A stretch of 64,000 nt of DNA, from the NCBI GenBank assembly GCA_004557735.1, contig SFFV01000006.1:16034-80033 (forward strand), read 5' to 3'. The notes under the pieces were generated by a model. The model was not told the origin of the DNA. It was given only the letters and a program-made list of their open reading frames with translations, and searched no databases. This document shows positions 24,469-32,417 of this stretch, in pieces (the first letter of the stretch is position 1; the number at the start of each line of letters is the position of its first letter). A program made the position numbers and the translations under genes. Source of the DNA: Clostridiales bacterium. GTDB lineage: Bacteria; Bacillota; Clostridia; Oscillospirales; Oscillospiraceae.

Positions 24469-24594
24469 CGTTTTTCCTCCTGTGGATGTTTCGCGGTCAT
24501 TATACCACATGCTTCGCCATTCGTAAATCGCCCCGCTCTTGACATTCCGGCATGCCGTCCGTTATACTTCGGCGCAGAAGGGAGGCCGATTTTC

Positions 24595-25389
24595 ATGGCA
24601 TACGCTTTGATGGCCGCCGATTACGATCTCACACTCACGAATTCCGATCGAAATGTATCGGCACACACGCGCGAGGCGATCCGCGCCGTATATGACTCAG
24701 GCAAATTCGTAACGCTCGCCTCCGGGCGGCTCGGCGGCAGCGCCGAGATCGCGAGAGAGCTTTTCCCCGGCGACGTGCCGCTCATTCTCGGAAACGGCGC
24801 GCTGGTGCAAAGCTGCATGACCGGTGAAACGCTTGCCGAGACTCTCATGGACGAGGCGGACGCGCTCACGCTGCTCCGCTGGTGCCGGCGGAGGGCGAGC
24901 GCCGCCATCGTCTACGGCCGCAGCGGAATCTACACCGACCGGGAAAACACAGCCTCGGAGATCTACGCGCAGCGTTCCTCGTGCTCGCCGCGGCTTCTGC
25001 CCGCCCCCGAAGCGATCGCGCGCGAAGGGATATATAAAATACTGCTGCTCGGCCTGCCGGTGGCCGTCCGGCGCGCCGGGAAGACGCTGCACGCCGATCC
25101 CCCCTGTCCGATCGACTGCTTCACGTCCAGCCCGGAGGCGCTGGAGATCGTGCCGCCGGGCGTGAACAAGGGCAGCGGACTGGCCCGTGCCGCGGAGCTT
25201 CTCGGCATTCCGCGCGAGGAGACCGTCGCCATCGGCGACGGCGAAAACGACATTGCCATGCTGCGCTGGGCCGGGCTCGGCATAGCGATGGCAAACGCGC
25301 CGGACAGCGTGAAGGCCGCCGCGGACGTTATCGCCCCCCACTGCGACGCCGACGGCGCCGCCTGGGCGATGGAGAAATACCTGTTATAA
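24595..25389 (+). CDS. HAD-superfamily phosphatase, Cof type
   Basis: 264 residues from the ATG at 24595, chosen for GGAGG at 24581-24585. HAD motif I is AADYDLTLT (DxDxT), motif II is TLASGRLGG, motif III includes the lysine in NKGSGLARAAELLGI, and motif IV is AIGDGENDIAML. The C2-type cap lies between about residues 80 and 190. Such enzymes dephosphorylate sugar phosphates or other small phosphates in the cytosol; the substrate is not readable. It stands alone and ends in a strong terminator. Confidence 0.9.
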   Translation: MAYALMAADYDLTLTNSDRNVSAHTREAIRAVYDSGKFVTLASGRLGGSAEIARELFPGDVPLILGNGALVQSCMTGETLAETLMDEADALTLLRWCRRRASAAIVYGRSGIYTDRENTASEIYAQRSSCSPRLLPAPEAIAREGIYKILLLGLPVAVRRAGKTLHADPPCPIDCFTSSPEALEIVPPGVNKGSGLARAAELLGIPREETVAIGDGENDIAMLRWAGLGIAMANAPDSVKAAADVIAPHCDADGAAWAMEKYLL

Positions 25390-25403
25390 CCGTGCTGTAA
25401 AAA

Positions 25404-25441
25404 GGAAGCGCCAGTCTGTGCGACCGGCGCTTCCGCTTTTT
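25404..25441. terminator. Terminator between convergent genes
   Basis: GGAAGCGCCAGT pairs imperfectly with ACCGGCGCTTCC; GCTTTTT follows on the plus strand. It separates the HAD gene and the enolase-superfamily gene. Confidence 0.75.
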
Positions 25442-25449
25442 GAGAGGAG

Positions 25450-26616
25450 TTATCTGGTTTCGCTGTATTTTTTGAGCTTTTCGCGGTCGATCTCGACGCC
25501 AAGTCCCGGCCCGTCGGGGACGAGAAGGCAGCCGTCGTCATACCGGAACGGTTTCGTGATAATATCGTCCATATACCAGCGCGCGGCAACCTTTGTCTGT
25601 TCCGGGCAGCCCTCGACGTGGGTGATCGGGAAGACAGAGGCAAGGTCGATATTCGCGCCGCAGCACGCCATATGCAGGTTGGCGGCGGTGCCGATGCCGA
25701 ACTCGCCGGAGCCGTTCACATTGCAGCGGATACCGGCGCACTCGGCAATTTTCGCAACGGTGCGCGCCGGATACAGACCGCCGGCCTTGGTGACGTAGAT
25801 GGAGATGTAGTCCGCCGCGTGCTTCGCCACAATGTCGAGCGCGTCAGTCGGCGTCCAGCAGCTCTCATCGGCGCACACGGGCACCTCGAGCATGCGCGTC
25901 ACCTCGCGCAGCTGATCAAAGCCCTCGACCGGCTGCTCCAGATACTGGAGATCAAAGCGATCCATCCGCTTGCCCCACTTGATCGCGTCCTTGGCGGTGG
26001 GGTAGCCCTGGTTGGCGTCCACGAGGATGTTAATGTTCGGCCCGACGGCCTTGCGGAGCTTTTCCATCAGCTCCATGTCGCGCACGGGATCGAGACCGCC
26101 CTTCATCTTGATGGTCTTGATGCCCTCGCCGCAGGCGGCGACCGCCTCATCCACGGCGGCATCGATATCGAGAACGACGCCGAGACTGTGCGCGATGGGG
26201 ATGGCCTTGCGGTGCTGACCGCCGAGCAGCTTGTAAACGGGCTTGTTGAGCGCTTTGCCCATGATGTCGTAGAGCGCGATGTCGATGGCGGCCTTGGCGT
26301 AAACAAAGCCGCGGATGGCTTTGTCCATCCTGTGATGGACGAGGTCGATATCAAAGGGATCCATGCCCATGATAGCGGGGAAGAGGTTGTCGCGGATGAC
26401 GACCTCGGTCGTCTCGTACGACTCGCCGTAGTAGCGGCCGAAATCGCCGCCCCACTCCGGCATGGTGGTGGCTTCGCCGTAGCCGACGATGCCGTCGTCG
26501 GTCTTGACTTCCAGAATGACCCAGCCCTGCCCGACGTCGGCGGTGCTGCTCGCCCAGGTGTGGCGGCGGCGCGTGGGGATGCTCACCTTATAAATTTTAT
26601 ACGATTCGATTTTCAT
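25450..26616 (-). CDS. Enolase-superfamily enzyme, muconate-lactonizing subgroup
   Basis: 388 residues. The N-terminal capping domain begins MKIESYKIYKVSIPTRRRHT. The barrel carries the expected pieces: KMK in TIKMKGG (general base), metal ligands Asp in ILVDANQGY, Glu in LQYLEQPV and Asp/Glu in VCADESCW, and the second lysine in YVTKAGGL. This KxK/KAGG pattern is that of the MLE subgroup, which includes cycloisomerases, dipeptide epimerases and N-acylamino acid racemases. It is the last gene of a unit with an opine-dehydrogenase-like gene and an M24 peptidase, so an amino acid or N-substituted amino acid substrate is more likely than an aromatic one. That is inference. Confidence 0.88.
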   Translation of the reverse strand: MKIESYKIYKVSIPTRRRHTWASSTADVGQGWVILEVKTDDGIVGYGEATTMPEWGGDFGRYYGESYETTEVVIRDNLFPAIMGMDPFDIDLVHHRMDKAIRGFVYAKAAIDIALYDIMGKALNKPVYKLLGGQHRKAIPIAHSLGVVLDIDAAVDEAVAACGEGIKTIKMKGGLDPVRDMELMEKLRKAVGPNINILVDANQGYPTAKDAIKWGKRMDRFDLQYLEQPVEGFDQLREVTRMLEVPVCADESCWTPTDALDIVAKHAADYISIYVTKAGGLYPARTVAKIAECAGIRCNVNGSGEFGIGTAANLHMACCGANIDLASVFPITHVEGCPEQTKVAARWYMDDIITKPFRYDDGCLLVPDGPGLGVEIDREKLKKYSETR

Positions 26617-26640
26617 TTTTCCGATATCCTTTCCGATTTG

Positions 26641-27720
26641 TCAGCCGCGCGCAACGTAGTCAAGAACCTGCGATACGCTCTTTCTCTCCAGCCCCATCTT
26701 TTCCAGATTGACGCCCTCGGCGTGGTAATCCCGGCCCATCATGGCCTCGGACAGGGTGACGTGCGCATCCGTGATCGGCGTGGGGACGCCGGCCAGACGG
26801 CCCAGCTCCGCGATCGGGAGAAGGCCGGAGCCGATGTCCTCGTGCATGTACCGATGGTCGAGCGAGGGGGGAGCTTTGATGAACTTGTTGGCTTCGCTCT
26901 CCTGGCAGGCCTTGTAGGGATCGTTGGCCTCCGCCGCCTCCTTCGTGGTGGATTCGGCGTTGTAGAGCACGGTGCAGAAATTGTCGAGCTCGAGCCCGTA
27001 CGCCTTCGCAACGGCCAGACGCTCCTCGTCCACCATGCGGATGACCTTGCCGATGGCGGGGGTCACGCCGTCATAGTAGAAGCGGAAGTCGCCGCCGGTA
27101 TGCTCGATCCATCCGGCGTTGAGCACGACGCCCGGCGGATGGAACATGGCGTTGATGTTGCAGAGCGAGGACTCCAGCACATCGCGGCCTGCGACGACAT
27201 ACGGATACGCCTTGCGGATGACCTCCAGCACGGCTTCGGTATCCTTTGCCGGGAACACGCCGACGGTAACGGGCTTGTCGCTGCTGCTGACGTGCACGGC
27301 CGTTTCACCGGTTTTGCGGGCAATGTAGCTGAGCGTGTTCGCCTCCGCGATGCGCCCGCGCCCTAAAATGTGCGCCGCACGCAGCGCGCCGCCGGTGTGA
27401 CCGGGATTCATATAGAGCACGGTGTTGCCGCGCAGATACGGCTTCATGGCGTTGAGATAGCGCTCGTGACCGGTGCCGGGGACATTCATCACGACGAGAT
27501 CGGCGCCGGAAACGGCCTCCTCCATGGAGTTTGACACATGGGCGACGCGGCAGCTGCCCTCGCCCCAGACGCCGGTATAGGATATCACGTTATCATTGGC
27601 ATGCAGCGTTTCCACGCGCGCGGTGGAGAAGGTGAACAGGCACACTTCGTACCCCCGCAGCGTAAGGTCGGCCGCGGCGGCATAGCCGCCGTGTCCGCCG
27701 CCCAGTACGGCGATTTTCAT
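26641..27720 (-). CDS. Octopine/nopaline (opine) dehydrogenase family protein
   Basis: 359 residues. The N-terminal Rossmann fold has the GxGxxG variant in MKIAVLGGGHGGYAAAADLT, then SGADLVVMNVPGTGHERYL. The C-terminal dehydrogenase domain includes SSLCNINAMFHPPGVVLNAG with the conserved N and H, and FYYDGVTPAIGKVIRMVDEE. These NAD(P)-dependent enzymes oxidise or form N-(carboxyalkyl) amino acids. It starts 30 nt after the M24 gene and ends 24 nt before the enolase-superfamily gene. In this context it is more likely to break down an opine-like compound than to make one. Confidence 0.9.
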   Translation of the reverse strand: MKIAVLGGGHGGYAAAADLTLRGYEVCLFTFSTARVETLHANDNVISYTGVWGEGSCRVAHVSNSMEEAVSGADLVVMNVPGTGHERYLNAMKPYLRGNTVLYMNPGHTGGALRAAHILGRGRIAEANTLSYIARKTGETAVHVSSSDKPVTVGVFPAKDTEAVLEVIRKAYPYVVAGRDVLESSLCNINAMFHPPGVVLNAGWIEHTGGDFRFYYDGVTPAIGKVIRMVDEERLAVAKAYGLELDNFCTVLYNAESTTKEAAEANDPYKACQESEANKFIKAPPSLDHRYMHEDIGSGLLPIAELGRLAGVPTPITDAHVTLSEAMMGRDYHAEGVNLEKMGLERKSVSQVLDYVARG

Positions 27721-27750
27721 GGATGCATCCTCCCTTTTCCGGTTTTCGGG

Positions 27751-28878
27751 TCAGTCCGCGCGGATGGTGGCGAGCTGCTGGTACGGATGGCGCGTGCCGG
27801 TGATCATCCGGTGACCGTCCGCCGTGACAAGGACCTCGTTTTCGAGCTGGTAGCCGCATTCGCCGTCGATCACGTGGATCGGCTCGACGCAGAGAACCAT
27901 GTTCTCGCGCAGGATTGTGTCCTTGTAGGTGTTGATGTACGGCTCCTCGTGCAGCGTAAGACCGAGACCGTGGCCGATGAACGCGACGGGCTTGAAGCCC
28001 CATTCGGTGAACTGTCTGGCAAAGTTATCGTAGATCGTCTTGGTGCTCACGCCCGGCTTGATCTGGGCAATGGCATCGTCATGCGCCTTGACGAGCTTGC
28101 TCCAGGTCTCCGCCTGGTGCTCGGTCGGCGTGCCGACGACCGCCGTGCGGCAGCAGTCGCAGTAATAGTTGTCCTTCGTGCCCATCACGTCCACGCGGAC
28201 GATGTCGCCCTTTTCGAGCACCTTGTCGGTGGGCTCGCCGTTGAGCAGGCAGCTGCGCACGCCGGAGCCGACCATCGGCATGGACATCTTGTCGCCCTTT
28301 GCGATCTCGGCAAAGCCGTTGGAGATAAAGCGGTAAATGTCCTTTTCGGTCATACCGGCACGGGCGCTGGCAAAGGCGCCGTAGATGACCTCCTCGATAT
28401 TGGCGCCGAGGGAGATGATGCGGTCAAGCTCAAACTGCATTTTGATGAAGCGCATCTCTTCATACGCGGCGTCCGCGTTGACGATCTCGGCATGCGGCAG
28501 TTCTCTGTGCATCAGCTCCATGTCGATGGCGGAGAGATAGGAAAGCTCCATGCCGATGCGCTTCGTTTCCATTCCGAACTCTTTGAGCTTATCGACAGCG
28601 ATCATCATCGGGTCCTGCGTAAATTCGTTATAGCTGATGATGCTCTTCTGCTCCATCCAGCTCTGCGCACGCATGATCGGCTCTTCAATGTTCACCACAA
28701 TAACGACGGGGTCGTTCTTCTCTGTGATGATGTGAATCACCTTGCGGCTGCGGACGGTGACCTGTGTGGGGATATAGGCGCCGGTGACGTAGGTGATGTT
28801 TTCCGGCGTCATGGTGACCATGGCGTCCAGACGGTACTTTTTCAGCATCTCGCGCTGAAGATCGGTGATCTCCTTCAT
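27751..28878 (-). CDS. M24-family metallopeptidase (Xaa-Pro peptidase / creatinase type)
   Basis: 375 residues from the ATG at 28878, chosen for the GGAGGAAC site before it; a TTG nine codons upstream opens a longer frame but has no ribosome site. The metal ligands of the pita-bread fold are in order: first Asp in IVRVDVMG, second Asp in YYCDCCRTAVVG, His in GHGLGLTLHEEP, Glu in VLCVEPIHV and Glu in QLENEVLVT. This fold includes prolidases, methionine aminopeptidase and creatinase. It is cytosolic. Its promoter region carries a candidate operator for the adjacent FadR-type regulator. Operon context with opine dehydrogenase suggests that it hydrolyses an amide or C-N bond of the same substrate. 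Confidence 0.9.
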   Translation of the reverse strand: MKEITDLQREMLKKYRLDAMVTMTPENITYVTGAYIPTQVTVRSRKVIHIITEKNDPVVIVVNIEEPIMRAQSWMEQKSIISYNEFTQDPMMIAVDKLKEFGMETKRIGMELSYLSAIDMELMHRELPHAEIVNADAAYEEMRFIKMQFELDRIISLGANIEEVIYGAFASARAGMTEKDIYRFISNGFAEIAKGDKMSMPMVGSGVRSCLLNGEPTDKVLEKGDIVRVDVMGTKDNYYCDCCRTAVVGTPTEHQAETWSKLVKAHDDAIAQIKPGVSTKTIYDNFARQFTEWGFKPVAFIGHGLGLTLHEEPYINTYKDTILRENMVLCVEPIHVIDGECGYQLENEVLVTADGHRMITGTRHPYQQLATIRAD

Positions 28879-28906
28879 GATTGTTCCTCCGTTATCATTT
28901 TGCAAA

Positions 28907-28920
28907 ATTGGTAGGATGAC
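28907..28920. promoter_or_regulatory. Candidate regulator site upstream of the M24 operon
   Basis: ATTGGTAGGATGAC. The same 14 bases, with one change, stand at 29678-29691 before the regulator gene. This is a TGGT-N3-A half-conserved FadR/GntR-type pattern. Confidence 0.55.
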
Positions 28921-28963
28921 TTGGTGTAAGGCTTGCCGTGCCGACAGCGCCTATCGGCCATTT

Positions 28964-29656
28964 TCAGCCCTCGGCAAGCTCTATGCTTGAGCGGGTGGTG
29001 GCAAGATGGGCAATATAGGCCTGCTTGATCTGGTTAACGTCGCCGGAGCCGAAAGCGTTGGCGATCTGGTTGTGCTCCCAGAGCGACTGCTCCACATAGT
29101 TCGTGTGGGTGAAAAGCACCCGACGCTCGTCGTAGATCGTACCGGTCAGCGTGACGCAGATATTCAGAAGAATGTCGTTTCTGGCGGCGCGGCGGATGAT
29201 GTTGTGGAATTCGAGGTCGTGCCGGAGCATATCCTCGTTCGTCAGCCCCGTCCGGCGAACGGCGGCAATGCACGCTTTCATATCGTCGCGGAGCTTGGGA
29301 TACTCTTCTTCCGGTATAAGGTCGATGGCCTTGAGATCAAGCGCTTCCCGTACTGTGAGGATGTTCAGTATCTCGTCCTTGTGGATCATGAGCCAGAAGG
29401 CGCTGCCGTCGCCCGGCTGCGTGTCCTCTTTCCGCAGGAAAATGCCGCTGCCGTGACGGATCTCCACGACACCCATGGCCTCCAGAACTTTCAGCGCCTC
29501 ACGCAGAGAGTTGCGTCCAACGCCGAGCTGTTCGGCAAGCTCACGCTCCGGCGGGAGACGATCGCCGACGGAGAGTTCTTTTCGGGAAATATAGGAAAGA
29601 AGGTTGTGGACGTTTTTATTCTCCTTGAAAGCGAAGGGCGCGTTCGGCATGTACAT
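28964..29656 (-). CDS. FadR/GntR-family regulator with FCD domain
   Basis: 230 residues from the ATG at 29656, chosen because GGAGG stands 8 nt upstream; the frame upstream begins inside that site. The winged helix covers residues about 15-75 (SVGDRLPPERELAEQLGVGR, NSLREALKVLEAMGVVEIRH). The C-terminal FCD domain has DLEFHNIIRRAARND, which carries the conserved metal/ligand-binding Asp and His, with a second His in HNQI and a third in IAHLATTRSS. FCD regulators bind carboxylate ligands. It is transcribed just ahead of the peptidase-opine-enolase genes, and related operator sequences stand before both its own gene and the M24 gene. Confidence 0.9.
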   Translation of the reverse strand: MYMPNAPFAFKENKNVHNLLSYISRKELSVGDRLPPERELAEQLGVGRNSLREALKVLEAMGVVEIRHGSGIFLRKEDTQPGDGSAFWLMIHKDEILNILTVREALDLKAIDLIPEEEYPKLRDDMKACIAAVRRTGLTNEDMLRHDLEFHNIIRRAARNDILLNICVTLTGTIYDERRVLFTHTNYVEQSLWEHNQIANAFGSGDVNQIKQAYIAHLATTRSSIELAEG

Positions 29657-29677
29657 AGTAATATCCTCCATCTCCGG

Positions 29678-29699
29678 ATTGGTGGGATGACATATTATA
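29678..29699 (-). promoter_or_regulatory. Regulator gene -10 box and overlapping operator
   Basis: TATAAT on the minus strand (29699-29694) is followed directly by the ATTGGTGGGATGAC site (29678-29691), so the site covers the transcription start, consistent with autorepression. The -35 region is weak. Confidence 0.55.
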
Positions 29700-29772
29700 C
29701 ACCGGCTTCCGGGAAAAGGAAAGCCTCCGTTCGTCCTTCAGATTCATCGAACCATTTTTTCATTTTATTCAA

Positions 29773-29785
29773 ATTGGTACTACCT
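29773..29785. promoter_or_regulatory. Further FadR-type half-palindrome
   Basis: ATTGGTACTACCT fits TGGT-N3-ACC(A). It lies in the 293-nt gap upstream of the regulator gene; the rest of the gap holds no gene. Confidence 0.45.
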
Positions 29786-29862
29786 CTTGATCCGCAGTAT
29801 ACACCTATCCCGCGAAGATGCAAGCTATTTTTTCAAAACGAAACAAAACCGGAGAAATGCAC

Positions 29863-29881
29863 AAATTGGTGGAACCAATTT
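29863..29881. promoter_or_regulatory. Perfect FadR-type operator palindrome
   Basis: AAATTGGT, three bases, ACCAATTT: 8-bp arms that match exactly and fit TGGT-N3-ACCA. It lies between the MocR-like gene end (29950) and the regulator. No promoter next to it is clear. Confidence 0.6.
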
Positions 29882-29949
29882 TATGCTTCATGCCCGGCAA
29901 AATGCCGGACGCCGCCCTTCTCGTTTCCGTCGTGGGCGGCGCCGTACTT

Positions 29950-31017
29950 TTATTTTTCCGCCCGACGGCGGAGAGCGCGCCGCGTGCGGCGGATGTGGCG
30001 CTCGTAGTCGCCGCTCTCCAGAAGCTCCGCGAGCACGAGCTGCTCAAAGAGCGGTACGGTGCAGGAATAAAACCCGATGCGCTCGGCATACTGCGCCGCG
30101 AGCTTTTCCGAGAGCACCATATAGCCCATGCGCAGCGACGGCGCGACCGTCTGCGAGAACGTGTTCAGGTAGATCACGTTCCCGCTCTCGGCGAGCGAGA
30201 ACACCGTCTCCTCCGGCTTGGACGCAACCGTAAACTCCGAGGAGAAATCATCCTCGACAATGTACCGTCCCGGCTCGGCGGCCCAGCGGATATACTCACG
30301 CCGCTTGGCTGCGGACGCCGTTACGTTGCTCGGAAAGCTGCGGTAGGGCGTGATGTGCAGCACGGAGGCGCGCGTTCCGGCCAGCGCCGGGCTTTGTATG
30401 CCGTCTGCGCCGAGCGGCAGCAGCTCCAGCGCCGCGCCGTGCGCGCGGTAAACCAGCGCGATCTTCTCATACGACGGGTTTTCCACGGCATATATGCGCT
30501 GCGCGCCGAGAAGCTGCACGATCAGCCCGTAAAGGTACTCCGCGCCGGAGCCGACGAAGATCTGCCCCGGCTTCACGCGGATGCCGCGGCTGCGCGCGAG
30601 ATAGCGCGAGATCGCCTGCCGCAGCGCGGCGCAGCCGTTGTTCGGGCTTTTTTCCAGAAGCTGCTCGCCGTACTCGCTGATGACGCGGCGCATCACCCGC
30701 GAGAGCACCGAAAACGGGAAGTCCGCCCTCTCCCCCGCCGGGATCGCCGCCGGTTTCACCGGCGCGCTCGGCACAAAGCCGTCCGTATCGTGAAACTGTA
30801 CATAGTGCCCGCTGCGGCGGCGCGCTTCGAGATACCCCTCGTCCGTCAATAGCGCGTAGGCGTGCTCGATCGTGACGACGCTCAGGCCCTCCTCCTCGGC
30901 AAGCTGCCGCTTGGACGGCATTCGCGCGCCGAAGGGGTAGTCTCCGCGCACGATCTCCCCGCGCAGGCGCTCGTACAGACGCAGATAGGCCGGACGGTGT
31001 TCGTTCTCCCGTTTCAT
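29950..31017 (-). CDS. MocR-like GntR/aminotransferase-fold protein without PLP lysine, C-terminally short
   Basis: 355 residues. Residues 1-75 are a GntR-type winged helix (LRGEIVRGDYPFGARMPSKR, QLAEEEGLSVVTIEHAYALL). Residues about 95-355 are the aminotransferase-fold domain of MocR regulators, with ITPYRSFPSNVTASAAKRRE and RYIVEDDFSSEF. The motif that should carry the PLP-binding lysine, (S)KT(L)APS(L)R, reads NTFSQTVAPSLRMGYM; Gln289 is encoded by CAG (30151-30153). The protein stops after RHIRRTRRALRRR, about 100 residues short of normal MocR length. It is divergent from an ECF S component. It may be a decayed gene, or a regulator that senses without Schiff-base PLP. Confidence 0.85.
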   Translation of the reverse strand: MKRENEHRPAYLRLYERLRGEIVRGDYPFGARMPSKRQLAEEEGLSVVTIEHAYALLTDEGYLEARRRSGHYVQFHDTDGFVPSAPVKPAAIPAGERADFPFSVLSRVMRRVISEYGEQLLEKSPNNGCAALRQAISRYLARSRGIRVKPGQIFVGSGAEYLYGLIVQLLGAQRIYAVENPSYEKIALVYRAHGAALELLPLGADGIQSPALAGTRASVLHITPYRSFPSNVTASAAKRREYIRWAAEPGRYIVEDDFSSEFTVASKPEETVFSLAESGNVIYLNTFSQTVAPSLRMGYMVLSEKLAAQYAERIGFYSCTVPLFEQLVLAELLESGDYERHIRRTRRALRRRAEK

Positions 31018-31039
31018 CTGGTATTATTATTTTCTCCTT

Positions 31040-31065
31040 TTCTGGGTATTTTAATATATCCAGAA
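31040..31065. promoter_or_regulatory. Candidate operator between MocR-like and ECF genes
   Basis: TTCTGG (31040-31045) and CCAGAA (31060-31065) are exact inverted repeats with an inner TAT...ATA match; 10 of 12 positions pair in extended arms. Its place between divergent genes suggests that it controls both. Confidence 0.45.
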
Positions 31066-31109
31066 TATTGTATGCTAAGGACAAAGAAAAAGCAAGGGAG
31101 AATCCTGCC

Positions 31110-31643
31110 ATGGCAACGAAGAAAAAATACGGCACGCGCTGGCTCTGCACGACGGCGCTGCTGATGGCAATGAATATCGTTATGAGCATGAGCGTGTTCA
31201 GCGTTCCGGTACCGGGCGGGCACCTCTATCTGAACGACGTGATCATCTGCTTTGCCGCGCTGATCCTCGACCCGCTGGGGGCGTTCTGCGTCGGCGGCGT
31301 CGGCGCGTTCCTCGGCGACTTCTTCTTCTATCCGACGCCGATGTTCGTCTCGCTCGTCACGCACGGCTTGCAGGCGGTCGTCATTTCGCTCTGCGCCCAC
31401 CGGATGCTGAAGGAGAAGCCCGTGGCCGCGTCGCTCATCGGCGTGCTGCTCGGCGCGGTGATCATGGTCGCCGGCTACTCGCTCGGCCGCGCTTTCATCT
31501 ACGCAACGCCCGCCGCGGCGATCGCGAAGCTCCCCTACCAGATTTTGCAGGCTCTCGTCGGCGCGGCGCTCGGCATGGTGCTGCGCTGGAAGGTAAAGCC
31601 GCTCGCAAAGCTCGCCGGGAAGCTCGGCGAGACGGTGGGATAA
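31110..31643 (+). CDS. ECF transporter S component, vitamin-type
   Basis: 177 residues from the ATG at 31110, after AAGGGAG. It has about five to six hydrophobic segments. WLCTTALLMAMNIVMSM, PVPGGHLYLNDVIICFAALI, DPLGAFCVGGVGAFLGDFFF and VTHGLQAVVISLCAHRMLKE follow the pattern of HmpT/ThiW/PdxU-like S components, including the AxxxA face used to bind the EcfT partner. The energising EcfA and EcfT genes are not here and are presumably encoded elsewhere (group II). The vitamin is unknown; the neighbouring MocR-like gene makes a B6 vitamer conceivable, as MocR proteins respond to PLP, but this is speculation. Confidence 0.8.
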   Translation: MATKKKYGTRWLCTTALLMAMNIVMSMSVFSVPVPGGHLYLNDVIICFAALILDPLGAFCVGGVGAFLGDFFFYPTPMFVSLVTHGLQAVVISLCAHRMLKEKPVAASLIGVLLGAVIMVAGYSLGRAFIYATPAAAIAKLPYQILQALVGAALGMVLRWKVKPLAKLAGKLGETVG

Positions 31644-31703
31644 AGGTTGTCTTTTCCCCGGCGGTATGGTAAAATCGTGTCACTCGGCAAAGGAGTGATA
31701 GCT

Positions 31704-32363
31704 ATGAAAAGAAAGTTTTTTGCGGCAGCCGCCGCCGTCTGTCTGATGCTCTGCCTGATTTTCGCCGGATGCGGCGCGGTAAACGAAGAGGATTATCCCC
31801 CGCTTGAGAAGGTCGATCTCTCCTCCATGACGCTGGAAACGGTCGGCAACAGCACGTTTTCGGTGCAGTACCCCGCCGGCAAGTGGACCGGCTCGGACGG
31901 CACCTCCCCGCTCATCATCTATTACAGCGATACGCTGGGAACCGGGGAAGCGGTCAACATCAACGTCCAGCAGTCCGGCACCTACAGCGGCAAATTCACG
32001 GAAAAGTATATGAACAAGCTCACGGACGGCATCACCGAATCGTTCCCCAACATTGAGATCCTCCGCGCCGAGCTCCGCTCGATCAACGGCAGGAGCGTGA
32101 TCTGCACCGAGACGGTCACGCGCTTCAACGACGAGATGCTCGACCTTCTTCTCGAACAGGGCGTCCTCACGCAGGCGGACATCGACAACGCCGGAGGCCG
32201 TGATGTGATCCTCTCCATCCCGCCCACGGATCAGATCACGCTCTACGCCGTGACCGGCGCTTACCTCTACATCTACACCGGCACTTACTATGAGGAGAGC
32301 CAGAAGGCCGATGTGCTCGAGGCTCTGACCGTCATGGCACAGACGACCGCGGAAGTCAAATAA
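31704..32363 (+). CDS. Lipoprotein of unknown function
   Basis: 219 residues from the ATG at 31704, preceded by AAAGGAGTGATAGCT. Lipoprotein signal with the lipidated cysteine in LCLIFAGCG. The mature part begins EEDYPPLEKVDLSSMTLETV and shows TFSVQYPAGKWTGSDGTSPL, a PsbP-like layout of alternating strands, with VNINVQQSGTYSGKFTEKYM. No catalytic motif. It could be a membrane-tethered binding domain. It lies 60 nt after the ECF gene and could share its transcript; a bidirectional terminator ends it. Confidence 0.75.
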   Translation: MKRKFFAAAAAVCLMLCLIFAGCGAVNEEDYPPLEKVDLSSMTLETVGNSTFSVQYPAGKWTGSDGTSPLIIYYSDTLGTGEAVNINVQQSGTYSGKFTEKYMNKLTDGITESFPNIEILRAELRSINGRSVICTETVTRFNDEMLDLLLEQGVLTQADIDNAGGRDVILSIPPTDQITLYAVTGAYLYIYTGTYYEESQKADVLEALTVMAQTTAEVK

Positions 32364-32378
32364 TTCTTGTCTCCGACA

Positions 32379-32416
32379 AAAAGCGGAGCAGCCAGTAAAA
32401 CGGCTGCTCCGCTTTT
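32379..32416. terminator. Bidirectional terminator
   Basis: AAAAGCGGAGCAGCC pairs with GGCTGCTCCGCTTTT around an 8-base loop, with A and T tails on either side, between the lipoprotein and hypB. Confidence 0.9.
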
Positions 32417-32417
32417 C

